Shown: in pieces, positions 47,197-56,086 of the stretch
Layout of the letters: every line of letters starts with the position of its first letter
How positions within the stretch are numbered: position 1 is the first letter of the stretch
NCBI GenBank assembly: GCA_963724065.1
Contig: CAVRTB010000002.1
Location: 310,001 to 374,000, forward strand
Reading direction: 5' to 3'
Length of the DNA stretch: 64,000 bases
DNA from: DASRIA01 sp963724065
GTDB taxonomy: Bacteria; Actinomycetota; Thermoleophilia; Solirubrobacterales; JBBDJG01
Translations under genes and position numbers: made by a program
Notes under the pieces: generated by a model
Seen by the model: the letters and a program-made list of their open reading frames with translations, nothing else
What the model was told of the DNA's origin: nothing
The model's database searches: none

Positions 47197-47636
47197 ATGC
47201 CGTACTCGAAGCCGGCGAACCCCGCCGACGACGAGATCGTCACGACGTGTCCGGAGCGCTGCTTGCGCATGACGGGCAGGACGGCGCGGGTGACATTCAT
47301 CGGCCCGACGAGGCTCGTCGCAAGCTGCCGCTCCATCTGCTCGGACGTCAACTCCTCGAAGTAGCCCGCATAGAAGCTCGCGGCGTTGTTGACCAAAACG
47401 TCGATGCCGCCGAAGCGGTCGACGGCTGCCTTGACCGCCGCCTCGGCCTCCTGCCGACTGGTGACGTCGAGCCGGACGACCAGCAGGTCCTCGGCCTCGC
47501 CAACGGCCTTGGTGACAGCGTCGGGGTTGCGGCCTGTGGCGACGACTTTGTGGCCGGCGGCGAGCGCAGCCTTGGCGAAGTCGACGCCCATGCCGCGCCC
47601 CGCGCCGGTGATGAACCAGGTCTTCTTGTCGGTCAC
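47197..47636 (-). pseudogene. Truncated classical SDR oxidoreductase
   Basis: Begins as a normal short-chain dehydrogenase: WFITGAGRGMGVDFAKAALA, LVVRLDVTSRQ, DVLVNNAASFYAGYFEE, HVVTISSSAGFAGFEYG. Homology stops at about residue 146, just before the catalytic YxxxK, exactly where the convergent NmrA-like gene ends. The frame then runs on antisense through that gene, which is meaningless. The catalytic Tyr/Lys and the C-terminal 120 residues are missing. Confidence 0.75.
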
Positions 47637-47685
47637 GTTTCGGAATCCGTCGGTAGGTAAGAGGAACGGGCGTGCCGTGCCTGAT

Positions 47686-49194
47686 CTACCCCGGTTCCGC
47701 CGCAGTCGGCGCTCCGAACCAAGTGGTTAGCGCGTCTGCGAGCCCCGGCTGGGTCAGGTCTCCCGCCCAGGCCACATATCCGTCGGGCCGAATCAAAACG
47801 GCGGCGGGAGCAGTGACCGCCCCGAGTGCCGGAAGCTCCCACGTACCGGCGTACTCGGCGTCGGTCAGCTGAACCCGATCTGCCCACGGAGCAATGTCGA
47901 AGCTGCCGGGCGCGCCGAAGTTGAGTAGCACCGGCCGGGCATCGTGCAGGAGCGTGAAGACCCGCAGCGGGCCGTGGGCGGTGACCAGGTCGAGATCGGG
48001 CATGCGGCGTCCCAGCAGCGGGTGTCCCTCGCCGAGGTCGTAATGAATGCCCAGACCGGACATCATCGCGGCGAATCGTCTGCGGGGCTCGTCCATGCCG
48101 AGGAGCTCGGAGATCGTGTCGCCCAATGTCTTGATGCGGTCGTCTGGGCGGAAGAGCGCGACTTGCGCGATCGTGTTGCGCAGCACGCGGGCAGCAATCG
48201 GGTGGCGCTCGGCGTGGTAGGTGTCCAGGAGGCTGTCTGGCGATGTCCGGTTGACGACCTGGGCCAGCTTCCATCCCAGATTCACGGCATCCTGCACACC
48301 GGTGTTGAGGCCCTGTCCACCCACCGGGCTGTGCACATGTGCGGCGTCGCCGGCCAGCAGCACCCGTCGGTCGCGATAGGCGGAGGCCTGACGAGCCATG
48401 TCGGTGAACCTGGAGATCCATGTGGGACTGTGGACCCCGTAGTCGGTACCCCATACGGCGATGAGCGCCTCGCTGAGATCGCGCAGGGTGGGTTCGGTCG
48501 CGGGTCCGATGTGCCGTTCGGTCACCATCACCCGCATCGGTCCCTCATCCATGTAGACCACCTCGCCGTCGCGGACCTCGTACGCCACCCTGCCGAAGGA
48601 ATGGACGCCGAGGGCGTCGCGGTGGGTGCCCAATTCCGGCTCTTCGGCCAGCTCGACCTCGGCGATCAGGTTGCTGGTTGTCGGATCCCACCCGGGGAAC
48701 TCGATCCCGGCTGCCTTGCGGATCAGACTGCGTCCTCCGTCGCAGCCGACGAGATAGTCGGCCCGTAGCGAGCGACCGTCGGACAGCTCGACGTCGACGC
48801 CGGTGTCGTCCTGCGCGAAACCGGTGACCTCGATGCCGTAGTAGATCGGCACCCTCAGCTCGCCGGCCCAGCCGGCCAGGATGCGCTCGATGTGGTTCTG
48901 CCACAGCCCGAGCCCGTAGGGGTGCCTGGTGGGAAAGTCGCTGATGTCCAGAGGGGTACCGGCGAATGCCGCGACCTGCACTACCTGCCCCTCGGACAGG
49001 AACCGATCGGCGATTCCACGTTGATCGAGAACCTCGATCGTGCGTGAGTGCAGACCGCCCGCACGCGAGCCGGCGAGGTCCGGGCCGGCGCGCCGCTCGA
49101 CGATCGCAACGTCGACGCCCGCCAACGCCAGCTCTCCCGCCAACATCAGCCCCGTCGGACCTCCTCCGGCGATCACCACCGCATGATCGGTCAT
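47686..49194 (-). CDS. FAD-dependent aromatic monooxygenase
   Basis: Class A flavoprotein hydroxylase of 502 residues. The N-terminal GxGxxG-type motif is VVIAGGGPTGLMLAGELALA, the DG motif is YLVGCDGGRSLIRKAAGI near residue 155, and the GD motif is VLLAGDAAHVHSPVGGQGLN near 278. The C-terminal 120 residues are the thioredoxin-like extension of PgaE/rifampicin-monooxygenase relatives. Substrate unknown; polyketide or antibiotic hydroxylation is plausible. ATG 49194 follows GGAGGG and overlaps the stop of a 47-residue upstream ORF. Confidence 0.88.
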   Translation of the reverse strand: MTDHAVVIAGGGPTGLMLAGELALAGVDVAIVERRAGPDLAGSRAGGLHSRTIEVLDQRGIADRFLSEGQVVQVAAFAGTPLDISDFPTRHPYGLGLWQNHIERILAGWAGELRVPIYYGIEVTGFAQDDTGVDVELSDGRSLRADYLVGCDGGRSLIRKAAGIEFPGWDPTTSNLIAEVELAEEPELGTHRDALGVHSFGRVAYEVRDGEVVYMDEGPMRVMVTERHIGPATEPTLRDLSEALIAVWGTDYGVHSPTWISRFTDMARQASAYRDRRVLLAGDAAHVHSPVGGQGLNTGVQDAVNLGWKLAQVVNRTSPDSLLDTYHAERHPIAARVLRNTIAQVALFRPDDRIKTLGDTISELLGMDEPRRRFAAMMSGLGIHYDLGEGHPLLGRRMPDLDLVTAHGPLRVFTLLHDARPVLLNFGAPGSFDIAPWADRVQLTDAEYAGTWELPALGAVTAPAAVLIRPDGYVAWAGDLTQPGLADALTTWFGAPTAAEPG

Positions 49195-49334
49195 CGCCAC
49201 CCTCCGGCCGGCATCACGCCGGTGGCGACCAGCGCAGCACATCCCTCCGCGACGAGTGCCCGCAACTGCACCGCGAGTCCCACCCTCGGTTCGACGTCCC
49301 CGCGCGACAAACACGTCGACGACAACACACGCAT
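49191..49334 (-). CDS. 47-residue ORF coupled to the monooxygenase
   Basis: MRVLSSTCLSRGDVEPRV is the start of a 47-residue frame with a good ribosome-binding site (GAGAGGAG, about 5 nt ahead of the ATG). Its TGA overlaps the monooxygenase ATG (ATGA). The C-terminal half is hydrophobic (LRALVAEGCAALVATGVM). It could be a leader peptide controlling the monooxygenase, or a small protein. No homology recognised. The rest of 49335-49508 shows no further gene. Confidence 0.45.
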   Translation of the reverse strand: MRVLSSTCLSRGDVEPRVGLAVQLRALVAEGCAALVATGVMPAGGWR

Positions 49335-49508
49335 CTTCGCTCCTCTCAGTTCGGTAGGTCGCTGTCCCGCATGTTGTAACGGGGCCGAGCTGCACGGTGA
49401 TATCAGCGGAGGGCGGCACCCTGGTCGGCGGGGAGCGAACGCGGATAGCGATCAGCGCGCTCCGCCCACGGCTCCGTTCGCCCCGGGACTTCGCCAAGAT
49501 AGGCCACG

Positions 49509-50231
49509 ATGCTCAAGGCCATCCCCATCGACTTCGAGTTCGAGAACGCGGGCGAGCCGCGGATCTCCTACCTGATCTGCTCGGTCCCGCGCTGCGGGAG
49601 CAACCTGCTGTGCGACATCCTGTTCGGCACCGGCGTCGCCGGTGCACCCACCGAGCTGTTCCATCCCGACTTCATGCGAACGCTCAAGCGGCGGTGGAAG
49701 GCCGAAACCTTCGAGGAGTACGTGGGCCAGCTCCTCGCCCGCAAGACGGGGCCCAATGGCGTGTTCGGGGTGAAAGCGCACCTGGGCCAATACGAGCCGG
49801 CCTTCGGGGACGCCGACCCCCGCACGGTGCTGCCGAACCTGCGGGTCATCTCGATGCGCAGACGCGATCGCCTCCGGCAGGCTGTTTCCTGGGTGCGCGC
49901 GCTCCAGTCCGCGCGCTGGCTGTCCCTCGATCAGGACGGCTCGCAGGAGGCACCCGAGTTCGACTCCGAGCACATCACTCGAAAGCTTCATCGCATCGGC
50001 CGCGAAGAGGATGCCTGGCGCGCTCTGCTCGACCGCTACGGGATCGAGCCGCACGCGATCGAGTACGAGGACCTCGTCGCCGACCGCGACGGAACCCTAC
50101 GCGAGGCTCTCGCCTTCATCGGCGTCGAACCACCCGCGGATCTCTACATAGCGCAGCCTACGCTCGAGCGCCAAGCCGACGCCCTGTCGGAGCAGTGGGT
50201 GCAGCGGTACCAGGCGGAAACCGGCCAGTAG
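49509..50231 (+). CDS. Stf0-type sulfotransferase
   Basis: PAPS-dependent sulfotransferase of 240 residues related to mycobacterial Stf0 (trehalose 2-sulfotransferase). The 5'-phosphosulfate loop is SVPRCGSNLLCDILFGTGV near residue 25. GAPTELFHPDF, FGVKAHLGQYEP and SMRRRDRLRQAVSWVRA follow as in Stf0. Acceptor could be trehalose or another glycan; not decidable. Stands alone between the monooxygenase and recQ. Confidence 0.85.
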   Translation: MLKAIPIDFEFENAGEPRISYLICSVPRCGSNLLCDILFGTGVAGAPTELFHPDFMRTLKRRWKAETFEEYVGQLLARKTGPNGVFGVKAHLGQYEPAFGDADPRTVLPNLRVISMRRRDRLRQAVSWVRALQSARWLSLDQDGSQEAPEFDSEHITRKLHRIGREEDAWRALLDRYGIEPHAIEYEDLVADRDGTLREALAFIGVEPPADLYIAQPTLERQADALSEQWVQRYQAETGQ

Positions 50232-50282
50232 CACCACGCGGCCGCGCTCGGCCGATCCTCTCGCGCCCGTAGTCTGAGTCCC

Positions 50283-52287
50283 ATGGACGACTTTCGCTCG
50301 CGCGCGCTGGCGCTGGCGCAGCGCATCAAGGCCGACCGCTCCGCCCCGGTGGACGGGGAGCTGGAGGAGTTGCGGGCGCTCTGGCGCTCGCTGGACGAGC
50401 CGGCTCGCGCCGATGCCGCCGGTGCAGCGCAGGCGCTCGCGGCCGCCCGCAGCAGGCTGCGCGACGACGAGCGCGACGCCCAGATGGCGCTCAGGGGCCT
50501 CGATCGGATCGCGGTCGAGGCGCGGCCCGCGCGGGCCTACGACGGCGCCCGCGATCCGGATGCGCTGCTCGCGCACTTTGGGCACGACGCGTTCCGCCCC
50601 GGCCAGCGCGAGGCGGTCCAGGCCGCGCTCGAGGGGCGCGACAGCCTCGTCGTGATGCCCACCGGCGGGGGGAAGAGCCTCTGCTACCAGTTGCCCGGCA
50701 TCGCGTCGGAGGAGTTGACCGTCGTCGTCTCGCCCCTGATCGCGCTGATGGCAGACCAGTACCGCAGGCTGCTGCTCGGCGGCCACCCCTCGGCGATGAT
50801 CGCGTCGGGAATGGACGAGGGGGCGGTCGCGGCCGCACTGAACGCAGTGCGCAGCGGCGAGGCGCGGATCGTGTTCTGCTCGCCCGAGCGGTTCGCGTCG
50901 CCAGTCTTCCTGTCCGCGCTCCAGGCGCGGGCGGTCGATCTCTTCGTCGTCGACGAGGCCCACTGCGTGTCCGAGTGGGGCCATGACTTCCGGCCCGACT
51001 ACCTGCGCCTGCGCGGAGTGATCGACAGGCTGGGCTCGCCCGTCGTGATGGCGTGCACCGCGACCGCGACCGAGCAGGTGGCCGAGGAGATCCGCACGCG
51101 GCTGGGTCTTCGCGATCCGTTCGTCGTGCGCTCGGGCTTCGACCGGCCGAACCTGTCGCTCGACGTGGTCCCACTCGAGGGCAAGGGCTCGAAGGCGCGC
51201 AAGCACGGGCTACTCTCGGCCGCGCTTGTTGATCCCGCGAGCCGGCCTTCGATCGTCTATTGCGGCACCCGCCGCGATGTCGAGGAGGTGACGGAGCGCC
51301 TGCGCGCCCAGGGCCTCCAGGCCGTCGGCTACCACGCGGGCATGGCCGCAGACGAGCGTGCGTCCGCGCAGCATCGCTTCATGGAAGGTGACGCCGACGT
51401 GGTGGTCGCGACCAACGCGTTCGGGATGGGCGTGGACAAGGCCGACGTGCGCTCGGTGATCCACTGGGCCATCCCCAAGAGCGTCGAGGCCTACTACCAG
51501 GAGGCCGGGCGGGCAGGCCGCGACGGCGGGCACTCGCGCGCCATCCTGCTCGCGATGCGCGCGGACCTCGGGCGCCTGATCAACTTCATCGAGCGCGACC
51601 GCATCGAGCCCGACGAGGTGATGGCTTACGTGCGCCGGCTCGAGTCGTGGTGCGACGACGGCAGCCGCGACGATCGACATCCCCCGCGACGATCGCGAGC
51701 GCATTTGCCTGGGCATCGCCGAGCGCGCCGGCATGTGCACGCTCGAGCCCGCTCCCGCCGGGCGCGTGCAGGTCACGCTTCAGGACGCGCGCGACATCGG
51801 GCGCGTCACGGCCGTCTGCCGCCTCACGCGCGACCGCGGCTGGCGCGCGTACCGCGCGGTGGAGGCGTTCGTCGCGCCCGACGGAGGCTGCCGGCGCCGC
51901 GCGCTGCTCGATCACTTCGGCGACTCGCGGCCGGGCGCGCCTACCGGGCGCTGCTGCGACGTATGCGATCCCGGCACGCTCGGGCTGCCCGACCCGGAGA
52001 CGATCGCCGTCGCATCGCCCAAGCGGCAGCGCAAGCACGACGGGCCGCCGGTCGCGCCCGCGGACGCCGGCCTATTCGAGGAGCTGAAGGGGTGGCGCAT
52101 GCGCGCGAGCGACGGCAAGCCCGCCTACACCGTCGCGCACAACAGCACCCTCGAGCTGATCGCCGCGCTGAAGCCGGCAACGGTCGACGAGCTCGCCGCG
52201 ATCCGCGGGGTCGGGCCCACGTTCGTCGAGCGCCATGGCGGCGAGGTCCTCGCCCTCGTCGCCGGGCATCAGCCCTCTTCCTCGTAG
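50283..52287 (+). pseudogene. recQ: RecQ helicase interrupted by a single frameshift
   Basis: ATP-dependent 3'-5' helicase of the RecQ family with an N-terminal helical extension. Walker A VVMPTGGGKSLCYQLPG lies near residue 122, then FVVDEAHCVSEWGHDFRP, ATNAFGMGVDKADVRSV and AYYQEAGRAGRDGG. Frame 50283 is good to about 51665 (YVRRLESWCDDGS). The continuation (IDIPRDDRERICLGIAERAG) is in the next frame, through the zinc region with RCCDVC and an HRDC domain (LFEELKGWRMRASDGKPAYT) to 52287. One extra base or two missing around 51660-51678 explains it. Could be sequencing error or a real lesion. Confidence 0.8.
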
Positions 52288-52793
52288 CTCACGAGCGCAT
52301 GCACGTCGTACCCGGCGAGCAGCTCGCGCGGGCTCAGGAACGCGAGCTCGACCACGAACGCGCAACCGGCGATGCTCCCGCCGAGCTGCTCCACCAGTTG
52401 GATCTTCGCCTTCGCGGTCCCGCCCGTTGCGAGCACGTCGTCATGGATCAGCACCCGTGTGCCGCCACGCAACGCGTCCGCGTGCAGCTGAAGCTCGTCG
52501 AGGCCGTACTCGAGCCCGTACTGGACACTGACCGTCTCGTGCGGGAGCTTGCCGGGCTTGCGCGCCGGGACGAACCCGACGCCCAGCTCACGCGCGAGCG
52601 CGCCGCCGAAGATGAATCCGCGCGCCTCGGCGGCGACGATCAGCTCGACGCCGAGCGGCCGTGCGTAGACCGCGAGCCGCGTGACCGCCTCGTCGAACGC
52701 GGCGGGCTCCACGAGCAGCGGCGTGATGTCCTTGAAGACGATGCCGGGCTTCGGGAAGTCTGCGACGTCGCGGATGTGGTCGCGCAGGTCCAC
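52269..52793 (-). CDS. apt: Adenine phosphoribosyltransferase
   Basis: Purine salvage enzyme forming AMP from adenine and PRPP. The 174-residue frame from GTG 52793 reads MDLRDHIRDVADFPKPGIVF and KDITPLL, the classical Apt start. The PRPP motif RVLIHDDVLATGGTAKAKI lies near residue 112. The last 19 bases overlap the 3' end of the convergent recQ. Immediately upstream on the same strand is an MTAP remnant, whose product adenine would be the Apt substrate. Confidence 0.93.
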   Translation of the reverse strand: MDLRDHIRDVADFPKPGIVFKDITPLLVEPAAFDEAVTRLAVYARPLGVELIVAAEARGFIFGGALARELGVGFVPARKPGKLPHETVSVQYGLEYGLDELQLHADALRGGTRVLIHDDVLATGGTAKAKIQLVEQLGGSIAGCAFVVELAFLSPRELLAGYDVHALVSYEEEG

Positions 52794-52800
52794 CCCGACG

Positions 52801-53200
52801 CTACCGCTCGAAGCGGTAGACCGTGCCAGGCGGCGTGAGCGGGCGGCCGGGCAACGCACTCGCGGCAGCCGCGAGCACCTGCGCGAACACCTCTGCGCTC
52901 GCACCGATCAAGCGCACCAGCTCCGCGACGGGAGTGGCGGTCGCGTATCCGAGCAGCGCATAGGGAAGCTGCGCCTCGCCGCACAGCACGGCCTCGGGGC
53001 CGGCGGTCTGGCTCACGGCCGTGACCCCCGCCAGCGCCAGCGCGGATCTCCGCGCGGGTGTTGAAGCGCGGGCCGTCCACGTGCCCGTAGCACCCCCCGT
53101 CGCGCACGGGCGTGCCCACATCCCGGCCCGCCTCGAGCAGCACCGACCGAAGCTCGGCCGAGAACGGCCCCTCGAAGATCCAGTGACCGCGCCGGTTGCC
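52801..53200 (-). pseudogene. Remnant of S-methyl-5'-thioadenosine phosphorylase / PNP
   Basis: The C-terminal part of an MTAP/PNP-family gene. One frame has GHWIFEGPFSAELRSVLLEA and GGCYGHVDGPRFNTRAEIRA; after a frameshift near 53040 the next frame continues LAGVTAVSQTAGPEAVLCGE, LPYALLGYATATPVAELV to the stop at 52801. The N-terminal ~100 residues with the phosphate site are absent, since nothing like them precedes 53200. Two lesions make it non-functional. It lies 7 nt upstream of apt. Confidence 0.72.
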
Positions 53201-53379
53201 GGTGTGACCCTGGGCATCTGCTCTCCCCTCGTCGGACAACGCTCGCGCGCGGCGGCGCCGAGCATAACGAACCCTTAACGAGCGCTACATCCCAGCTTCC
53301 GCGGGCCGGGGTACGCCTTGATGAACGGCGGCTCCCGTCCTGTGACGGACGGCCCGCAACATCGCCAAGAGGAGGATTT

Positions 53380-54099
53380 ATGCGAAGAAGGCTGATCTCA
53401 ACGCTGGTCGCTTGTGCCGGTGTGATGGCGCTCGCGGGCGCTGCCTACGCGGCCGTTCAGGTCTCGTTCACCGCGACTATGAGCCCGAGCAAGGCCAACA
53501 AGCCCACCGGCCTGTCCGTGAACGTCAAGTCGAGCGACCCGGCAGCGGAGCAGCCACCGATCATGAACCGCATCGTGATCAAGTTCAACAAGGGCGGCAA
53601 GTTCGATGCCAGGAGGTTCAAGCGGTGCAAGCTCGCGTCCCTCCAGGCCAAGGGGACGAAGGGGTGTCCGTCCGGCTCCAAGATCGGGACCGGCAAAGGC
53701 GTGGGCATGGCCAAGCCCGTGGTGATAGACCCGGTGAACGGCAAGCTGACGCTGTTCAACGGTTCCAGGGTCGGCGGCAGGGACACGGTGCTCGTGTACG
53801 TGTTCCCGGACCTCGGGCCGACGTTCGTGTCAGTCGGCAAGATCAAGAAGTCGGGGGGCCGCTACACGCTCGATTTCAACATCCCGCCGATCAAGACGCT
53901 GCCGAACGCGCCCGACGCCTCGGTCGTCTCGGTGAAGACGAAGACGCCGGTGAAGAGGGTGAAGAAGGGCAAGCGCCGCTTCTACCTGATCACCTCCCCG
54001 AAGGTCTGCAAGGGCTCCTGGAAGGGCACAGGGACCTTCTACTTCACAACCGGTGAGAAGAAGACGGTTCCGTTCTCGCAGAAGTGCAAGAAGCGGTAA
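53380..54099 (+). CDS. Secreted Lys-rich protein, unknown function
   Basis: A 239-residue exported protein with a clear signal peptide (RRLISTLVACAGVMALAGAA). The mature part is rich in Lys, Gly and Thr, predicted mostly beta, with repeated KGxK-type turns and three or four cysteines (KRCKLA, KGCPSGSK, SPKVCKGSWKG, SQKCKKR) likely to form disulfides. GGAGG lies 4 nt before the ATG. It resembles an uncharacterised family of Thermoleophilia secreted proteins. Confidence 0.68.
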   Translation: MRRRLISTLVACAGVMALAGAAYAAVQVSFTATMSPSKANKPTGLSVNVKSSDPAAEQPPIMNRIVIKFNKGGKFDARRFKRCKLASLQAKGTKGCPSGSKIGTGKGVGMAKPVVIDPVNGKLTLFNGSRVGGRDTVLVYVFPDLGPTFVSVGKIKKSGGRYTLDFNIPPIKTLPNAPDASVVSVKTKTPVKRVKKGKRRFYLITSPKVCKGSWKGTGTFYFTTGEKKTVPFSQKCKKR

Positions 54100-54128
54100 G
54101 ACAGCCGGCTCCTTGCGTTGGATCCGAC

Positions 54129-54152
54129 TCGGCCCGCCACCCGGCGGGCCGA
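54129..54152. terminator. Perfect 10-bp hairpin between convergent genes
   Basis: TCGGCCCGCC (54129-54138) and GGCGGGCCGA (54143-54152) around ACCC. No T-run on either side, so a bidirectional or rho-assisted terminator is only likely. Confidence 0.5.
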
Positions 54153-54166
54153 TGTCGTTCAACGGT

Positions 54167-54643
54167 CTAGTCGTCCGAGCCCGAGTCGTCGGAGCCGGAG
54201 CCCGAGTCCTCCGAGCCCGAGTCCTCCGAGCCCGAGTCGTCGGAGCCGGAGTCGTCGGAGCCGGAGTCATCGGAGCCCCGCCCGCGCCCGCGACGCTTCC
54301 CGCTGTCGCCGCCGTTGTCGTCGCCGGTCGCGCTCGTGACCGTCGGGGGCGCCGGCGCTGCCACGACGGGCGCCGCCGTCGTTGCCTCGCGGCGTTGCTT
54401 GCGCTCGCGACGCGCGCGCGCCTCGCGGCGGCGGTCCGCGGCGCGCCGGCGCTCGGCTCGCCTGCGGGCGGCGGCACTGTCGCGAGCCGCGGCCGGCGCG
54501 AGCGCGTCGCCCGCGCGGACAGGCTGCGCGGACAGTCCGATCGAATTCTCGGAGACGGCGTTCGCTGCGAGCCCGACCGCGACGGCCACCAAGAGGCCGG
54601 CGAGCGCGAGCAGGACGGTCAGTGTCTTTCTCTGCTGAGGCAC
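54167..54643 (-). CDS. Membrane-anchored protein with Arg-rich middle and acidic SDDSG tail
   Basis: A 158-residue protein: an N-terminal membrane segment (LTVLLALAGLLVAVAVGLAA), a strongly basic Arg/Ala region (about 58-90), then Pro/Ala/Thr linker, GDDNGGDSGKRR, and a tail of D-S-G repeats. It starts 9 nt after the histidine-kinase stop, so it is the last gene of that operon. The acidic tail may bind cations outside the cell. It shares the GDDNGGD motif with the protein at 56864. Confidence 0.65.
   Translation of the reverse strand: MPQQRKTLTVLLALAGLLVAVAVGLAANAVSENSIGLSAQPVRAGDALAPAAARDSAAARRRAERRRAADRRREARARRERKQRREATTAAPVVAAPAPPTVTSATGDDNGGDSGKRRGRGRGSDDSGSDDSGSDDSGSEDSGSEDSGSGSDDSGSDD
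54171..54277. repeat. Tandem 15-bp-type repeat within the coding tail
   Basis: Imperfect repeats of a 15-bp unit of type GAGTCGTCGGAGCCG encode the SDDSG/SEDSG tail of the protein at 54167. Units vary mainly GTC/CTC, giving Asp/Glu exchange, so acidity is kept. Length is likely to vary between strains. Confidence 0.75.
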
Positions 54644-54652
54644 GATTCGATG

Positions 54653-56086
54653 CTAGCCGGGGCCTGGTAAAGCTTCGTCCAGCTCTCGGTCATCACTGGG
54701 TAAAGGGGGCGTCGTGGCCGCTGGGAGCCGCACCACGGCGCCGGCGCCGCCTCCTTCGCGGTTGCAGAGCTCGGCCGTTCCTCCCCAGCGCTCCGCGAGC
54801 GTGCGGACGATCGCGAGACCGAGCCCGGTGCCCGCGCCGTGCGCAGCCGCGGCGCTACCACGGTAGAAGCGCTCGAAGGCCCGCTCCTCCTCGCCGGCCG
54901 GCAGGCCGGGACCGCGGTCCGCGATCGTGACCTGCGCCTCGCCGCGCTCGACTCGCGACTCGACGTCGATTCGCGTATCGGGAGGTGCGTACGCGATCGC
55001 GTTCTCGAGCAGGTTGTCGAACACGATCGCGAGGTCCTGCGGTGAGGTCCTGACGAGCGCGGCCGGATCGGTGTCGAGGCCGATCCGCTGACCCTTGCGG
55101 GCAGCGAGACCCTTCCAGCGCTCGACGGCGGCGGCCAGCTCGGGCGCGAGGGCGAGAGGTGCGGCAGCGGGGGGCGGCGTGCGCTCGCGCGCGAGCGCGA
55201 GCAATCCGTTCAGCAAGCTCGCAAGCCGCTCGGTCTCGCGCTCCGCCGCCTCGAGCTCGTGGCGAACGGCCGGGTCCTCGGACTTCAGAGCCGCCGCCTC
55301 GATCCGCAGCCGCATGCCCGTCAGGGGTGTGCGCAGCTGATGCGAGGCGTTGGCCACGAAGTCACGCTGCGAGACGACCGCGTGGGCCAGCCGGCCGGTC
55401 ATGTCGTTGAAGGCCTCGGCCACCTCACGCTGCTCACTCGATCCCTCCGGGCGGGCCCGCTCGTCCAGATCGCCGCCGGCGATCCGGCGCGCGGTGTCCG
55501 CGAGCGCCCGCAGCGGCCGCGCGATCGAACCCGCCAGGATCCACGCGAGGCCCAGGCCGAGGAGCAGCACCACGCCGCCGATCACGACCAGCGCCGCGAT
55601 GTCGCTGCGCACCTCGGACTGCACCTCCGCGACGCTCTGGGTCACGCGCACGGTCCCTTCGGTGCGGCCCGCGCGCACGATCGGCACGGCGGTGAAGAGC
55701 AGGTCCTCGCCGAGCGAGTCGCTGTGGCGCGTCCCCTGGGCCTGCCGACCCGTGAGAGCAGCCGCCACCTCGGGCCGGCTGCCGTAGGCCGAGCCGCGTA
55801 GGCCTGTTCCGGCGGAGTCGGCGACGAGCCGCCCTTGGAGGTCGGTCACGATCACCCGGCCGCCAAGGTCGCTCCCGGCCGTGCGCAGCAGGGTCTCGAG
55901 CGCGCCAACCCGGTCGAGCCGGCCGGCCGCGCTTGCCGCCACGAGCTGGGCGCCGGACGCGGCCTCCCCCTTGACCTCGGCGTCGACGCGGCGGGAGAGG
56001 TTCAAAGCGAGTGGGATCTCGAGTGCGACGATCGCGAGCACGAGCACGTACGCGAAAGCGGCCAGCAGCCGCACGCGCAGGCTCAT
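54653..56086 (-). CDS. Sensor histidine kinase
   Basis: A 477-residue kinase partnered with the regulator upstream. TM1 (about 8-30), extracytoplasmic sensor (31-160), TM2 (163-185), HAMP (187-240), HisKA with H249 in NASHQLRTPLTGMRLRI, then N box DNLLENAIAYAP, G1 DRGPGLP and G2 GTGLGLAIVRTL. ATG 56086 overlaps the regulator stop (ATGA). The sensed signal is unknown; the flanking acidic exported proteins suggest cations or cationic stress. Confidence 0.92.
   Translation of the reverse strand: MSLRVRLLAAFAYVLVLAIVALEIPLALNLSRRVDAEVKGEAASGAQLVAASAAGRLDRVGALETLLRTAGSDLGGRVIVTDLQGRLVADSAGTGLRGSAYGSRPEVAAALTGRQAQGTRHSDSLGEDLLFTAVPIVRAGRTEGTVRVTQSVAEVQSEVRSDIAALVVIGGVVLLLGLGLAWILAGSIARPLRALADTARRIAGGDLDERARPEGSSEQREVAEAFNDMTGRLAHAVVSQRDFVANASHQLRTPLTGMRLRIEAAALKSEDPAVRHELEAAERETERLASLLNGLLALARERTPPPAAAPLALAPELAAAVERWKGLAARKGQRIGLDTDPAALVRTSPQDLAIVFDNLLENAIAYAPPDTRIDVESRVERGEAQVTIADRGPGLPAGEEERAFERFYRGSAAAAHGAGTGLGLAIVRTLAERWGGTAELCNREGGGAGAVVRLPAATTPPLPSDDRELDEALPGPG

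Noticed and set aside
46386..47636. A 416-residue SDR fusion protein
   Set aside because: The C-terminal 270 codons are the antisense of the NmrA-like and cupin genes.
51655..51690. Programmed frameshifting in recQ
   Set aside because: No slippery heptamer followed by a stable hairpin was found; a simple indel explains it.
54171..54277. CRISPR-like repeats
   Set aside because: The unit is 15 bp with no spacers, in frame, and encodes an acidic tail.
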